Positions 43,114-54,153 of a DNA stretch of 64,000 nucleotides are shown here, piece after piece (the first letter of the stretch is position 1; each line of letters opens with the position of its first letter). Position numbers and translations under genes: made by a program. The notes beneath the pieces were generated by a model, which saw only the letters and a program-made list of their open reading frames with translations, did not search any database and was not told the origin of the DNA. The DNA comes from an uncultured Pseudomonadota bacterium. Lineage in GTDB: Bacteria; Pseudomonadota; Gammaproteobacteria; Burkholderiales; Methylophilaceae. The DNA lies in contig CAIRBH010000003.1 of NCBI GenBank assembly GCA_903876765.1, positions 20,921-84,920 on the forward strand. Direction: 5' to 3'.

Positions 43114-44766
43114 ATGCGCTTTGAACTTGATCATGACTGGCAAGGCAATATGTCCACCCCGCGCGCGCGGGTAGGCGATGGTATAAAAAGCCAGCTTTTA
43201 CTCTTGCTATGCGCCATTTGGGTATTAATTGGCTTAACAGGTCACGCACCTTGGAAACACCTAGAAGCTAACAGCATCAGCATCGTCAAGACCATACTAG
43301 ATGGTGGCAGCATGATTGCCCCCTTGGTCAGCGGTGCCACATCCCTTCAAGCGCCGCCCTTATATTATCTAACTGCCGCACTGGGCGCCAAAATGCTTGC
43401 GCCATTGATGGATATTCATGATGGCGCAAGATTCATGAATGTGATTTGGCTCTCTATTATATTGCTGATGGTTGGTATGACTGGCCGAGAGCTCTGGTCT
43501 CGCGGTGTCGGCCGTCATGCTACATTTATTATGATAGGCACCATAGGCCTAGTTATTAGCGCCCACAGCTTAACGGCCGAAGTGGCTAGCCTTGCCAGCA
43601 CCGCAACTGGCTTTTACGCACTCGCGCTTTGCAAACGCCGACCTTGGCGGGCTAGCGGCCTATTTGCTACGGGGCTTGCCGTAGGCTTTTTATCTTACGG
43701 CTTAATACCTGTGCTGATATTGATGAGCACCGCCTTAATTTTGCCCATACTATTCAAGGCATGGCGTACACAAAGTTTCATGAAGTTTCTTGCCAGCGCG
43801 ATATTAATCGCCAGTCCAGCCATCATCGCCTGGTTAGCGATGCTGCATTACTACCAGCCCGCGTTATACAGCCTTTGGTGGCATAAAAACTTGCACAGAT
43901 TCCACCAAACAAATCATTTGTATTTTTTCCGCATTCTCATTTGGTATGCTTGGCCAGCGCTACCGCTGGCTTTATTGGGCTTGTGGCGCTATCGTCAACA
44001 ACTACTCATCAAGCCAAAATTTCAGCTTATTTTGGCGTTTTTTGCATGCACGATATTGTTATTGGGCTTGGGTGAGGCCGAAAAAGATATTAATGCCTTG
44101 CCCTTATTATTGCCCCTAGTTGCCATGGCGGCAGGGGTGGTTGATCAGCTTAAAAGAGGGATGGCGGCAGCTTTAAACTGGTTTGGCATCATGTTGTTTG
44201 GTTTGATTGGCAGCCTCATTTGGCTAGGCTGGATTGCTATTGTGACTGGCCACCCCGCTAAAATTAAAGAACGCATCGTATTTTTATCTGGTTTGAGTCA
44301 TTTGGATTTTAACTGGCTAGCTTTTGGCATCGCACTGATTGTTTCAGCTATTTGGTTTTTAGTTTGTCTTGGTGGCAAAAAAACCAATAAATCCTCTGTC
44401 AGCAACTGGGCCATAGGCATGACTTTTGGTTGGGGTCTATTAATGACACTATGGCTACCCCTGCTGGATTCTGCTAAAAGCTATCAACCCGTATTTGCCA
44501 GCATGAATAAAGTCATGCCAAAAAATTACAACTGCATCAATAGCTTAAATGTTGAACGGCAACAACGCCTTCTACTTAACTACTATACAGACATTAAGCT
44601 ACAGCCATTTGAACTAACGCATCAACTTAACTGTGATTTATATTTACTGCTTGATACCAAAGGCACGGGCAAAATGCAGCCTGGATCAGAATGGAAAAAG
44701 ATTTGGACGGGAAAACGTGCCGCCGACAGAAAAGAAAGTTTTAGGCTATTTCAACGTGTAAATTAA
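43114..44766 (+). CDS. GT39/ArnT-like glycosyltransferase, integral membrane
   Basis: Multi-TM protein with LTGHAPWKHLEANSISIV, SLQAPPLYYLTAALGAKML. Confidence 0.8.
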   Translation: MRFELDHDWQGNMSTPRARVGDGIKSQLLLLLCAIWVLIGLTGHAPWKHLEANSISIVKTILDGGSMIAPLVSGATSLQAPPLYYLTAALGAKMLAPLMDIHDGARFMNVIWLSIILLMVGMTGRELWSRGVGRHATFIMIGTIGLVISAHSLTAEVASLASTATGFYALALCKRRPWRASGLFATGLAVGFLSYGLIPVLILMSTALILPILFKAWRTQSFMKFLASAILIASPAIIAWLAMLHYYQPALYSLWWHKNLHRFHQTNHLYFFRILIWYAWPALPLALLGLWRYRQQLLIKPKFQLILAFFACTILLLGLGEAEKDINALPLLLPLVAMAAGVVDQLKRGMAAALNWFGIMLFGLIGSLIWLGWIAIVTGHPAKIKERIVFLSGLSHLDFNWLAFGIALIVSAIWFLVCLGGKKTNKSSVSNWAIGMTFGWGLLMTLWLPLLDSAKSYQPVFASMNKVMPKNYNCINSLNVERQQRLLLNYYTDIKLQPFELTHQLNCDLYLLLDTKGTGKMQPGSEWKKIWTGKRAADRKESFRLFQRVN

Positions 44767-44876
44767 TCGAACCGCCACTAGCCGCCCTTATGCTGTGGCA
44801 ATTAATGCCTAGTCATCAAGCCCATCATAACAGGCCATAGCAGGCTTAGCCGATTGCAACACGGGGCAATGTAAAG

Positions 44877-45095
44877 TTAAATCTTTAAATATTTGGCTAT
44901 GGCTTGCTGCACTGGAATATGCAAGCCTAGGCCAGCTTGCTCTTTCACATATTGGGCGATTTGTTGACGCATAGCTAAAGCCCAAAAACGATTAATATGC
45001 TCGGCTATGCCCTGCTGAGCTTGATTTTGATCTGGGTATGACTCGTAAAAGTCACCAATTTGGTTGGCCATTGAAATTAAACGTTTATTATCCAT
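44877..45095 (-). CDS. fdsD: Formate dehydrogenase delta subunit
   Basis: LISMANQIGDFYESYPDQNQAQQGIAEHINRFWALAMRQQI; last gene of the fds operon. Confidence 0.92.
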   Translation of the reverse strand: MDNKRLISMANQIGDFYESYPDQNQAQQGIAEHINRFWALAMRQQIAQYVKEQAGLGLHIPVQQAIAKYLKI

Positions 45096-45123
45096 TTTTT
45101 ATGACTCTCAGCTTTTCTGTCAA

Positions 45124-45951
45124 TTAATTCAAAATTCTATTGCCATGGCTATAAACCACGTAGCGATTTTCTCGTGCAAAGCCTACTAAAGTTAAGCCGC
45201 ATTGCTTAGCCACACGAACAGCTAAGCCTGTAGGTGCAGAAACAGCAACTAGCATACTTACGCCAGCGCTAGCGGTTTTTTGCACCATTTCAAAGCTGGC
45301 GCGGCTGGTGGTAATAATAAAGCCTGTTCTATCCTGATCTTGCTTGGCTAACGCCCCGACCAGCTTATCTAGGGCATTGTGCCGTCCTACGTCTTCACGC
45401 AGCAAGCTTAGTGTGCCATCTGCCAACACATAAGCACTTGCATGAGTTGCGCCTGTTTGTTGCTGTAATATTTGTTGTGCTGGTATCGCCCGTAAACCAA
45501 GCGCTATGCTAGCTAATTGAAACTCGTTTTTTATGCTTACTAATGGCGGATAACGCATCGCCTGCTGCAAATTCTCGGCGCCACACAAGCCACAGCCCGT
45601 TTTGCCGGCCAATGTGCGGCGGCGCTCTTTTAGCACGGCAAAGCGCTCACTGGCAATGTTGCAGTGTAATTCTATGCCGTTATGCTGCTCTTGTACTTCT
45701 ATGCTGTAAAGCTCACTCACATCCTGCACTATGCCTTCACTTAAAGAAAAACCTAGGGCAAAATCTTCTAAATCTTGTGCACTTGCGAGCATGACAGCAT
45801 GGGATACGCCGTTATAAATGAATGCCACTGGCGTTTCTTCGGCCAAGCAATCTTGCTCGACTTGGCGCTGCCCGTCTAAGCATTGCGTAACGCTTAGGGT
45901 ACTTAGGGGTAGGGCTAATACTACATCGTCAGAATCTTGCTGATTAGTCAA
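45124..45951 (-). CDS. fdhD: Formate dehydrogenase sulfurtransferase/accessory protein
   Basis: GKTGCGLCGAENLQQAMR; REDVGRHNALDKLVGAL. Confidence 0.96.
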   Translation of the reverse strand: MTNQQDSDDVVLALPLSTLSVTQCLDGQRQVEQDCLAEETPVAFIYNGVSHAVMLASAQDLEDFALGFSLSEGIVQDVSELYSIEVQEQHNGIELHCNIASERFAVLKERRRTLAGKTGCGLCGAENLQQAMRYPPLVSIKNEFQLASIALGLRAIPAQQILQQQTGATHASAYVLADGTLSLLREDVGRHNALDKLVGALAKQDQDRTGFIITTSRASFEMVQKTASAGVSMLVAVSAPTGLAVRVAKQCGLTLVGFARENRYVVYSHGNRILN

Positions 45952-48880
45952 TTTTTGCGGCTTCTAAATCTCTTCCAGCAAATGCTAATTGCGCCTCACT
46001 AAATGTTTTGTAGTGCAGCTGCCAGTCAGAGAGTTGATTGACACGCGCCACTTGAACTGCCGTGACTTTAAACTCTGGGCAGTTGGTTGCCCAGTCGCTA
46101 TTGTCTGTAGTAATGACATTGGCACCTGATTGAGGATGGTGGAATGTGGTGTAAATAATGCCAGGCTGCACGCGCTCTGTTAGTTTGGCACGCAATACGG
46201 TTTCACCAGCGCGACTCATCACGCCTATCCAATCACCGTCTTTGATGCCGCGTTCTTGTGCATCATGCGGGTGAATTTCTACGATATCTTCATGATGCCA
46301 AGCAACGTTTTTAGTGCGGCGGGTTTGTGCACCTACATTGTATTGCGACAAAATACGGCCAGTGGTTAAAATCAGCGGATATTTAGCATTGACCTTTTCG
46401 GTGGTTGGCACATATTGCGTAATAAAAAACTTACCTTTACCGCGGACAAATCCATCAATATGCATAGTAGGCGTGCCAGTAGGATATTCGTCGTTACATG
46501 GCCACTGTATGCTGCCCAGCTCGTCTAATTTCTTAAAGCTCACGCCTTTAAAGGTCGGGGTAAGCGCGGCGATTTCATCCATAATGTCACTGCTGTGCTG
46601 ATAGTGCATTTCATAACCTAGCGCCTCAGATAGCATGGCGGTAATTTCCCAATCTTCATAGCCTGGGCCATCAACATTATTTTTAGGCGTCATCACGCGG
46701 CGTACTGGTGAAATGCGCCGTTCGGCATTGGTAAATGTGCCGCTCTTTTCTAAAAAGGACGCGCCAGGAAAAAATACATGGGCGAACATGGCGGTTTCGT
46801 TTAAAAATAAATCTTGTACTATCACGCATTCCATACTCTCTAGAGCGTGCGTGACGTGCTGAGTGTTAGGGTCTGATTGTGCAATGTCTTCACCAACACA
46901 ATACAGAGCTTTAAAGCGGCCTTCACCAGCCAAATCTAGCATATTGGGAATACGTAAGCCTGGCTCATCGCTTAATGGTCTGCCCCAAGCCGCCTCAAAC
47001 AAAGCCTTAGCAGCGGGGTCTGAGACATGACGATAACCTGGGTACTCGTGCGGCATAGAACCCATATCACAAGAGCCTTGCACGTTATTTTGCCCACGTA
47101 ATGGATTAATTCCTACGCCTTCTCGACCTACATTGCCAGTTGCCATGGCCAGATTTGCTATACCCATGACCATGGTTGAACCCTGAGAATGCTCAGTAAC
47201 GCCTAAACCATAATAAATAGCGGCATTGCCACCAGTGGCGAATAATCTAGCAGCCTCTCTTATTAATGTTGGATTGACGCCTAATTCATCGGCTAATGCC
47301 TCAGGTGAGTTTTCTGGTTTGGCGACAAAATCACGCCACAATACGAATGAATCCCACTCACAACGCTCTTTAACAAAGTCTTCCTTAACCAAGCCCTCAG
47401 TTACCACCACATGGGCTAGCGCAGAAATCAAGGCCACATTTGTTCCTGGGCGTAAATTTAGATGATAATCTGCGCGAATATGCGGCGAATTTTCAACCAA
47501 ATCTATCGCTCGCGGGTCAGCAATAATCAGCTTTGCCCCCTCACGCAAGCGACGCTTCATTTGCGAGGCAAACACAGGGTGACCATCCGTTGGGTTGGCG
47601 CCAATAATCATGATGACATCAGACTTCATCACAGAATCAAAAGTCTGCGTACCAGCTGACTCACCGATTGTTTGCTTAAGGCCATAACCAGTGGGGCTAT
47701 GGCAAACACGGGCGCAGGTATCAACATTGTTTGTACCAAATACGGCACGCACTAGTTTTTGCGTGACATAGACCTCTTCATTGGTGCAGCGTGATGAGGT
47801 AATGCCACCCATAGCATCTTTGCCATATTTGGCTGAAATGCGCTTAATTTCGCTGGCGGCATATTCTATCGCCTCACTCCAGCTCACAATGCGCCATTCA
47901 TCATGAATGCTTTTGCGTATCATAGGCGTAGTAATGCGGTCTTGATGTGTTGCATAACCCCAAGCGAAACGGCCTTTCACGCATGAATGGCCATGATTGG
48001 CACCGCCATTTTTATTTGGCACCATACGAATCACTTCTTCACCCTTCATCTGCGCATCAAACGAGCATCCAACGCCACAGTAAGCACAGGTAGTCGTCAC
48101 ACTATGCTCAGGCACACCATGATCAATCACGGTTTTTTCTATTAAAGTTGCTGTGGGGCAAGCTTGCACACAAGCACCACAAGAAACACATTCAGAATCT
48201 AAGAAATTATTAATGCCTGAAGCGACTTTAGATTCGAATCCACGACCAGAAATAGTGAGGGCAAACGTACCTTGTGTTTCTTCACAAGCACGCACACAGC
48301 GAGAACAAACTATGCATTTACTTGGGTCAAAACTGAAGTATGGGTTAGATTGGTCTTTTTCTGCCTTGAGATGATTCTCACCTTCATAGCCATAACGCAC
48401 TTCACGTAAACCCACGGCGCCAGCCATGTCTTGCAGTTCACAATCGCCATTGGTTGCGCAGGTTAGACAATCTAAGGGATGGTCTGATATATAGAGCTCC
48501 ATCGTGCCACGACGTATGTCTGCTAATTTAGGCGTTTGTGTATGTACTTTTAAGCCTGCCGCCACTGGCGTTGTGCAGGAAGCAGGATAACCACGACGGC
48601 CTTCAATTTCAACCAAACACAAGCGGCAAGAACCAAAAGGCTCTAGACTGTCAGTCGCACATAACTTGGGCACATTAATGCCAGCCATAATAGACGCTCG
48701 CATAATAGAGGTGCCTTCTGGCACTGTAATTTCTCTATCATCAATGATTAGCGTGACTTGCTTGTCAGATGAACTTGACGGAGTGCCATAATCTAATTGA
48801 TCGTCATAATTTGTACGGCTACGTTCATGCTGATGGTGAGTACTACTATATTTAATGTCATCCACAACGCTCTCCTGCAT
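45944..48880 (-). CDS. fdsA: NAD-dependent formate dehydrogenase alpha subunit
   Basis: 2Fe-2S/4Fe-4S N-terminus, TTCAYCGVGCSFDAQ, NVDTCARVCHSPTGYGLKQT. Confidence 0.97.
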   Translation of the reverse strand: MQESVVDDIKYSSTHHQHERSRTNYDDQLDYGTPSSSSDKQVTLIIDDREITVPEGTSIMRASIMAGINVPKLCATDSLEPFGSCRLCLVEIEGRRGYPASCTTPVAAGLKVHTQTPKLADIRRGTMELYISDHPLDCLTCATNGDCELQDMAGAVGLREVRYGYEGENHLKAEKDQSNPYFSFDPSKCIVCSRCVRACEETQGTFALTISGRGFESKVASGINNFLDSECVSCGACVQACPTATLIEKTVIDHGVPEHSVTTTCAYCGVGCSFDAQMKGEEVIRMVPNKNGGANHGHSCVKGRFAWGYATHQDRITTPMIRKSIHDEWRIVSWSEAIEYAASEIKRISAKYGKDAMGGITSSRCTNEEVYVTQKLVRAVFGTNNVDTCARVCHSPTGYGLKQTIGESAGTQTFDSVMKSDVIMIIGANPTDGHPVFASQMKRRLREGAKLIIADPRAIDLVENSPHIRADYHLNLRPGTNVALISALAHVVVTEGLVKEDFVKERCEWDSFVLWRDFVAKPENSPEALADELGVNPTLIREAARLFATGGNAAIYYGLGVTEHSQGSTMVMGIANLAMATGNVGREGVGINPLRGQNNVQGSCDMGSMPHEYPGYRHVSDPAAKALFEAAWGRPLSDEPGLRIPNMLDLAGEGRFKALYCVGEDIAQSDPNTQHVTHALESMECVIVQDLFLNETAMFAHVFFPGASFLEKSGTFTNAERRISPVRRVMTPKNNVDGPGYEDWEITAMLSEALGYEMHYQHSSDIMDEIAALTPTFKGVSFKKLDELGSIQWPCNDEYPTGTPTMHIDGFVRGKGKFFITQYVPTTEKVNAKYPLILTTGRILSQYNVGAQTRRTKNVAWHHEDIVEIHPHDAQERGIKDGDWIGVMSRAGETVLRAKLTERVQPGIIYTTFHHPQSGANVITTDNSDWATNCPEFKVTAVQVARVNQLSDWQLHYKTFSEAQLAFAGRDLEAAKID

Positions 48881-48911
48881 ACAGCTTAACGCTGCATTTT
48901 AGCTTTTTATT

Positions 48912-50453
48912 TTAAAAATCTTCTGAAAAATGGTTCATGGCACTTAACACTGGATATGGCGTCATTCCACCCAATGCGCATAAGGAGCCATTTAACATGG
49001 TGTCGCTCAAATCTCTGACTAACTTAATATTTTTTGCAACTTCTTTACCGGCAATAATGTTATCCATAACTTCCACACCGCGGGTAGAGCCTATGCGGCA
49101 AGGCGTACATTTTCCGCAAGACTCTATGGCACAAAACTCAAAGGCATAGCGCGCCATTTTTGCCATATCAACCGTGTCGTCAAAAGCCACGATACCGCCA
49201 TGGCCTAATACCGCCCAAATACTTGAAAACGCTTCGTAATCCAAAGGCGTATCAAATTGTGATTCTGGTAAAAACGCGCCTAAAGGGCCACCTACCTGCA
49301 CAGCCCTAATTGGTCTGCCTGAGGCTGAACCACCGCCATAATCATAAAGCAACTCACGTAGCGTAATACCAAAAGCCAATTCAACTAAGCCACCTTGTTT
49401 TATATTGCCTGCTAACTGTATAGGCAAAGTACCTCGTGATCGACCCATGCCATAATCGGCATAATATTGCGCACCTTTATCTAAAATGATGGGCACAGTA
49501 GCCAGTGAAATGACATTATTCACCACGGTAGGCTTGCCAAACAAGCCTTCAATGGCGGGCAATGGCGGCTTAAAGCGCACCATACCACGCTTGCCTTCCA
49601 AACTTTCTAGCAACGAGGTCTCTTCACCGCAAACATAGGCGCCAGCGGCGCGACGAACTTCTAATTTAAAACTATGCTTTGAACCGCAAATTTTTTCACC
49701 TAAATAACCAGCTTTTTCTGCTTTATCTATCGCTTCATTGAGCACTTTTAGCGCATGAGGATATTCTGAGCGCAAATAGATATAGCCTTGTGTTGCGCCT
49801 ACCGCAATGCCAGCTATGGTCATGCCTTCTATTAAAACAAAAGGGTCATTTTCCATAATCATGCGGTCTGAAAATGTGCCAGAATCGCCTTCATCGGCAT
49901 TGCATACAATGTACTTTTGATTAGCCTGGCATGTTAATACTGTGTTCCATTTTATCCCTGTTGGAAAAGCCGCGCCGCCCCTGCCACGTAAGCCTGAATC
50001 TGTGACGGTTTTAACAATATCAGCGCCAGACAGCTGCAAGGCATTCTTGAGGCCTTTATAACCATCGTAGGCAATATAGTCATCTAATGACACGGGGTCG
50101 GTAATCCCCACGCGGGCAAATGTTAAGCGCTGCTGTTGTTTTAGCCAGTTAATCTGCTCCGTCAGGCCTAAATATAGCGGATGTGCGCTTGCATTGGCCG
50201 ATTGGCCATTGAGAAAATCCGCATCAAACAGCCCATTCACATCTTTGGCTTGGACTGGGCCATAAGCAACGCGACCTTGATCTGTTTGCACTTCTACCAT
50301 GGTTTCTAGCCAATATAGGCCGCGTGAACCATTTCGAATAATGTCTATCTGTTTGCCGCGCAGTTTAGCTTGCTCGGCGATGGCTAGCGCCACTTTGTCT
50401 GCCCCCATGGACAGCGCACTTGAATCACGAGGAATATATACTTTAGTTGTCAT
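48912..50453 (-). CDS. fdsB: NAD-dependent formate dehydrogenase beta subunit (NuoF-like)
   Basis: SGLRGRGGAAFPTGIKWNTV; FCAIESCGKCTPCRIGSTRG. Confidence 0.97.
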   Translation of the reverse strand: MTTKVYIPRDSSALSMGADKVALAIAEQAKLRGKQIDIIRNGSRGLYWLETMVEVQTDQGRVAYGPVQAKDVNGLFDADFLNGQSANASAHPLYLGLTEQINWLKQQQRLTFARVGITDPVSLDDYIAYDGYKGLKNALQLSGADIVKTVTDSGLRGRGGAAFPTGIKWNTVLTCQANQKYIVCNADEGDSGTFSDRMIMENDPFVLIEGMTIAGIAVGATQGYIYLRSEYPHALKVLNEAIDKAEKAGYLGEKICGSKHSFKLEVRRAAGAYVCGEETSLLESLEGKRGMVRFKPPLPAIEGLFGKPTVVNNVISLATVPIILDKGAQYYADYGMGRSRGTLPIQLAGNIKQGGLVELAFGITLRELLYDYGGGSASGRPIRAVQVGGPLGAFLPESQFDTPLDYEAFSSIWAVLGHGGIVAFDDTVDMAKMARYAFEFCAIESCGKCTPCRIGSTRGVEVMDNIIAGKEVAKNIKLVRDLSDTMLNGSLCALGGMTPYPVLSAMNHFSEDF

Positions 50454-50454
50454 A

Positions 50455-50949
50455 TTAAGCCTTCGCCAATGAAGCGCCTGCTTCTAACATGAGTGCGTCT
50501 AAATCGGCAATCGAAACACGGCCGTACAATTCTTCATCTAGCATAACCGCTGGTGAGAGAGCACAATTACCTAAACAATAAACAGGCGCTAGGGTAATCG
50601 CCCTATCGTCTGTGGTTTGATGATAATCAATATTTAAGCACTTTTTAGCATGCGCTTCTAAGTTTGCAGAACCCATGGCCTGACAGGATTCAGCACGGCA
50701 AATTTGCAACACATGTTGACCGGGTTGATGCGTTTTGAAGTGGTGATAGAAAGTCACTACGCCATGCACTTCAGCAACCGACAAACTGAGCGCTTGAGCT
50801 ATAGTGGCGTAACAAGTTTCTGGGATAAAACCCGTACTGTCTTGAATGGCATGGAGCAGAGGTAATAATGCGCCTGGCATACTTTTGTACTGGGCCACTA
50901 AGCGATCTATTTCTTTGCCCTGCACTTGTTTTTCTTGTAAATCTTGCAA
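50455..50949 (-). CDS. fdsG: NAD-dependent formate dehydrogenase gamma subunit (NuoE-like)
   Basis: [56 protein letters not shown]. Confidence 0.97.
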   Translation of the reverse strand: MQDLQEKQVQGKEIDRLVAQYKSMPGALLPLLHAIQDSTGFIPETCYATIAQALSLSVAEVHGVVTFYHHFKTHQPGQHVLQICRAESCQAMGSANLEAHAKKCLNIDYHQTTDDRAITLAPVYCLGNCALSPAVMLDEELYGRVSIADLDALMLEAGASLAKA

Positions 50950-51034
50950 CTTATTCTCTCCAAAACAACTTACAATTTATTTTTCTAGCTATTAGTATAA
51001 TACACTTGTAACAAGCTAGCCATTCTGACAAGAC

Positions 51035-52048
51035 ATGATCAATAAAGTGCCCCATTCAGCTCATCAATTAATAGACCAATTTGGCCGAGTCGTAGACTAT
51101 ATTCGACTATCGATTACAGATCGCTGTGATTTTAGATGCGTCTACTGCATGGCAGAAACCATGACTTTTTTACCGCGTGATGAAGTCTTGAGCCTAGAGG
51201 AATGTGCCAGATTAGTTAAAATATTCGTAGGGCTAGGTGTCTCTAAAGTACGTATTACTGGGGGTGAACCTTTAGTGAGAAAAAATGCACTTTGGCTATT
51301 TAAAGAAATCGGTCAACTAAAAAACTTAAACGAGTTAGTGCTCACTAGCAATGGAAGCCAACTAGAGAAACATGCGCTTGATTTAAAGAATGCGGGGGTT
51401 AAGCGTATTAACATTAGCTTAGATAGCCTAGATGCGGCGCGATTTAAAAAAATCACGCGTACTGGTGAGCTAGACCAAGTGTTGCGTGGCATACGTGCTG
51501 CCAAAAATGTTGGTTTTGAAAGCATCAAACTCAACACTGTACTGATGCGTGGCGTGAACGATGACGAAGCAATACCACTGGTAAAATTTGCTATTGAGCA
51601 TGCCATAGATATTGCCTTTATTGAAGAAATGCCGCTAGGCGATATCAGCCACGATAGAGAAGCAACTTTCTGTAGCAACCAAGATACCCTTAAAAAACTG
51701 CAAAATCAGTACCCACTTATCGCCAGCACCGAGACAACTGGCGGCCCTGCACGTTATTGGCGAGTGGCCAATAGCAATACTAAAATAGGCTTTATTTCAC
51801 CTCATAGTCATAATTTTTGTGAGGATTGCAACCGCGTGCGCATTACTTGTAAAGGTGAGCTTTACTTGTGCTTAGGCCAAGAAGATAAAATAGATTTAAT
51901 GCCACTGTTACGCGATCATCCGAATGATGATCAAGCTGTGATTCAAGCAATTTTGGCCAGCATGGCGATTAAGCCTAAAGGCCATGATTTTGATTTACGC
52001 CGAGCAAAACCAGCTGTGGTGCGCTTTATGTCGCATACTGGCGGCTAA
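51035..52048 (+). CDS. moaA: GTP 3',8-cyclase
   Basis: IRLSITDRCDFRCVYCMAE; FCEDCNRVRITCKGELYLCLGQ. Confidence 0.98.
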   Translation: MINKVPHSAHQLIDQFGRVVDYIRLSITDRCDFRCVYCMAETMTFLPRDEVLSLEECARLVKIFVGLGVSKVRITGGEPLVRKNALWLFKEIGQLKNLNELVLTSNGSQLEKHALDLKNAGVKRINISLDSLDAARFKKITRTGELDQVLRGIRAAKNVGFESIKLNTVLMRGVNDDEAIPLVKFAIEHAIDIAFIEEMPLGDISHDREATFCSNQDTLKKLQNQYPLIASTETTGGPARYWRVANSNTKIGFISPHSHNFCEDCNRVRITCKGELYLCLGQEDKIDLMPLLRDHPNDDQAVIQAILASMAIKPKGHDFDLRRAKPAVVRFMSHTGG

Positions 52049-52119
52049 ATTGATCATGCTAAGTTTGCCAAAATTCGCTACAGACGGTTTAACGATGAGC
52101 AGCAGCATCGCCAAATAAT

Positions 52120-52707
52120 ATGGTTAAAATGACAGCCTTGATTCTTGCTGGCGGACTAGCCACACGTATGAATGGCGTAGATAAAGGCTTAATGCCGCTA
52201 CAACATAAACCGCTTATTCAACACGTCATCGACCGTTTGAAAACGCAAGTAGATGAAATTATCATCAATGCCAATCGCGCAATCACAAAATATCAAGCCT
52301 TAGGTTATACCGTGCTGCAAGATTATCATCATGACTTTATAGGCCCGTTAGCTGGCTTTAGCTTAGGCTTAGGGCATGCCCAATACGATTACCTACTGAT
52401 AGTGCCTTGCGATTCGCCTTTACTGCCACCAAACTTGGCAGAGCGCCTTTTGGCGGCCATAATTGAGCATGATGCCGAAATTGCAGTGGCAATGAGCACG
52501 GGCGTTACCCACCCAGTATTTTGTCTATGCAAAAAAAATGTACTGCCCACACTGAGCGCTTATTTAGAAAACGGCGGGCGACGAGTCAGCACTTGGCAAA
52601 AAAGTTTAAAGTATATTGAGGTTGATTTTAGTGACTATGAAGACGCATTTATCAACTTAAATACCTTAGAGGACCTAGCTAAGTTAGAATTAAGACCCCA
52701 ACAATAG
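52120..52707 (+). CDS. mobA: Molybdenum cofactor guanylyltransferase
   Basis: LILAGGLATRMNGVDKGLMPLQHKPLIQHVIDRL. Confidence 0.97.
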   Translation: MVKMTALILAGGLATRMNGVDKGLMPLQHKPLIQHVIDRLKTQVDEIIINANRAITKYQALGYTVLQDYHHDFIGPLAGFSLGLGHAQYDYLLIVPCDSPLLPPNLAERLLAAIIEHDAEIAVAMSTGVTHPVFCLCKKNVLPTLSAYLENGGRRVSTWQKSLKYIEVDFSDYEDAFINLNTLEDLAKLELRPQQ

Positions 52708-52734
52708 CTCATCATAGCTAACTGCACAATCCTA

Positions 52735-54012
52735 ATGACGCACACCCTTACTCAATTAGTTGCCAACCCTAGCTGCATGGATGATTACCACCCTGATGCT
52801 ATGCCTGTAGCGCAAGCACGATTATTTATTAAGCAATTTTTAAGCGCGGTCACTCAAACGCAAATATTGCCAGTACGTGAATGTATGGGCCGTGTACTGG
52901 CTGCTGATATTTTTTCAGCGGCCAATGTACCCAATTACGACAACTCAGCGATGGATGGCTATGCATTTAATTCCAAGGATATGCATGCTAAGTCACCTAC
53001 AAAACTCATCATCATTGGCACAATATTAGCCGGAAACACTACAGCCAATAAAATTGAGGCTGGCCAGTGTGCACGCATTATGACAGGCGGCATGATGCCT
53101 CATGGTGCGGATACCGTCATCATGCAGGAAAAAGTAAAGGTTGATGGCGACTACATCACTTTTACTGACGCGCTAAAACCTAACATGAATGTGCGCTTTG
53201 CTGGCGAAGATTTACAAGTTGGTCAAATCGTATTGACCAGCGGACACCTAATACGCGCCGCTGATTTAGGCCTACTTGCCTCACTCGGTATTAGTCAAAT
53301 CAGTGTGTATCGTAAACTGAAGGTGGCGTTTTTTTCTACTGGAGATGAATTGGCCAGCCTAGGCGACACTTTAAAAAAAGGGCAAGTCTACGACAGTAAT
53401 CGCTACTCACTATATGGCATGCTCAGTCGCTTTGCGCTTGAAGTCATAGACATGGGGGCGATTCCTGATGACTTAAAATTACTTGAAGATACGTTGTTAT
53501 CCGCTGCCAAGCAGGCTGACGTCGTCATTACTAGTGGTGGCGTTTCCGTGGGCGAGGCCGACTATATGAAGCTACTGTTAGCCAAACATGGTCATGTCAT
53601 GTTTTGGAAAATCGCCATGAAGCCTGGCAGGCCATTAGCCTACGGCAAAATTGGTCAGGCACACTATTTTGGCTTGCCTGGCAACCCAGTAGCGGTCATG
53701 GTCACTTTCTACCAATTTGTACGTGAGGCGCTACTTATATTAATGGGGCAAACGACGCCCGCACCATTGCCAATATTCAAAGTCATCTGCGCTGAAAATA
53801 TTAAAAAGCAAACGGGACGTACCGAATTTCAACGCGGTATATTATTTTTTGACACGGACGGCACTTGGAAAGTAAAACCTACCGGAGCGCAAGGTTCGGC
53901 TATGTTGAGCTCGATGTCACTGGCTAATTGCTTTATTGTTTTAGACCAAACGGTAGGTAACTTAGATGCAGGCTCACTGGTGTCAGTGCAAGTGCTGCAC
54001 GGCTTAGATTAG
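52735..54012 (+). CDS. moeA: Molybdopterin molybdenumtransferase
   Basis: VPNYDNSAMDGYAF; ITSGGVSVGEADYMKLLL; FGLPGNPVAVMVTFYQFV. Confidence 0.98.
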   Translation: MTHTLTQLVANPSCMDDYHPDAMPVAQARLFIKQFLSAVTQTQILPVRECMGRVLAADIFSAANVPNYDNSAMDGYAFNSKDMHAKSPTKLIIIGTILAGNTTANKIEAGQCARIMTGGMMPHGADTVIMQEKVKVDGDYITFTDALKPNMNVRFAGEDLQVGQIVLTSGHLIRAADLGLLASLGISQISVYRKLKVAFFSTGDELASLGDTLKKGQVYDSNRYSLYGMLSRFALEVIDMGAIPDDLKLLEDTLLSAAKQADVVITSGGVSVGEADYMKLLLAKHGHVMFWKIAMKPGRPLAYGKIGQAHYFGLPGNPVAVMVTFYQFVREALLILMGQTTPAPLPIFKVICAENIKKQTGRTEFQRGILFFDTDGTWKVKPTGAQGSAMLSSMSLANCFIVLDQTVGNLDAGSLVSVQVLHGLD

Positions 54013-54153
54013 CGTCCATCTTGGCATGAAATAAGCCTTCTGTTTAAAAGCAATTTTTAATGTAATGAGGATATGAGTTAGCATGTTGTATAATTTTTCG
54101 GCATTCAAGTTGCTTCAAGTAAAATCAAATTATTTAGTTAGGCTTTTATTGCT

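Noticed and set aside
45944-48880. FdsA as an unusual selenoprotein-type formate dehydrogenase
   Set aside because: Cys-type active site context (RVCHSPTGYGL) with no in-frame TGA; ordinary NAD-dependent FDH alpha subunit.
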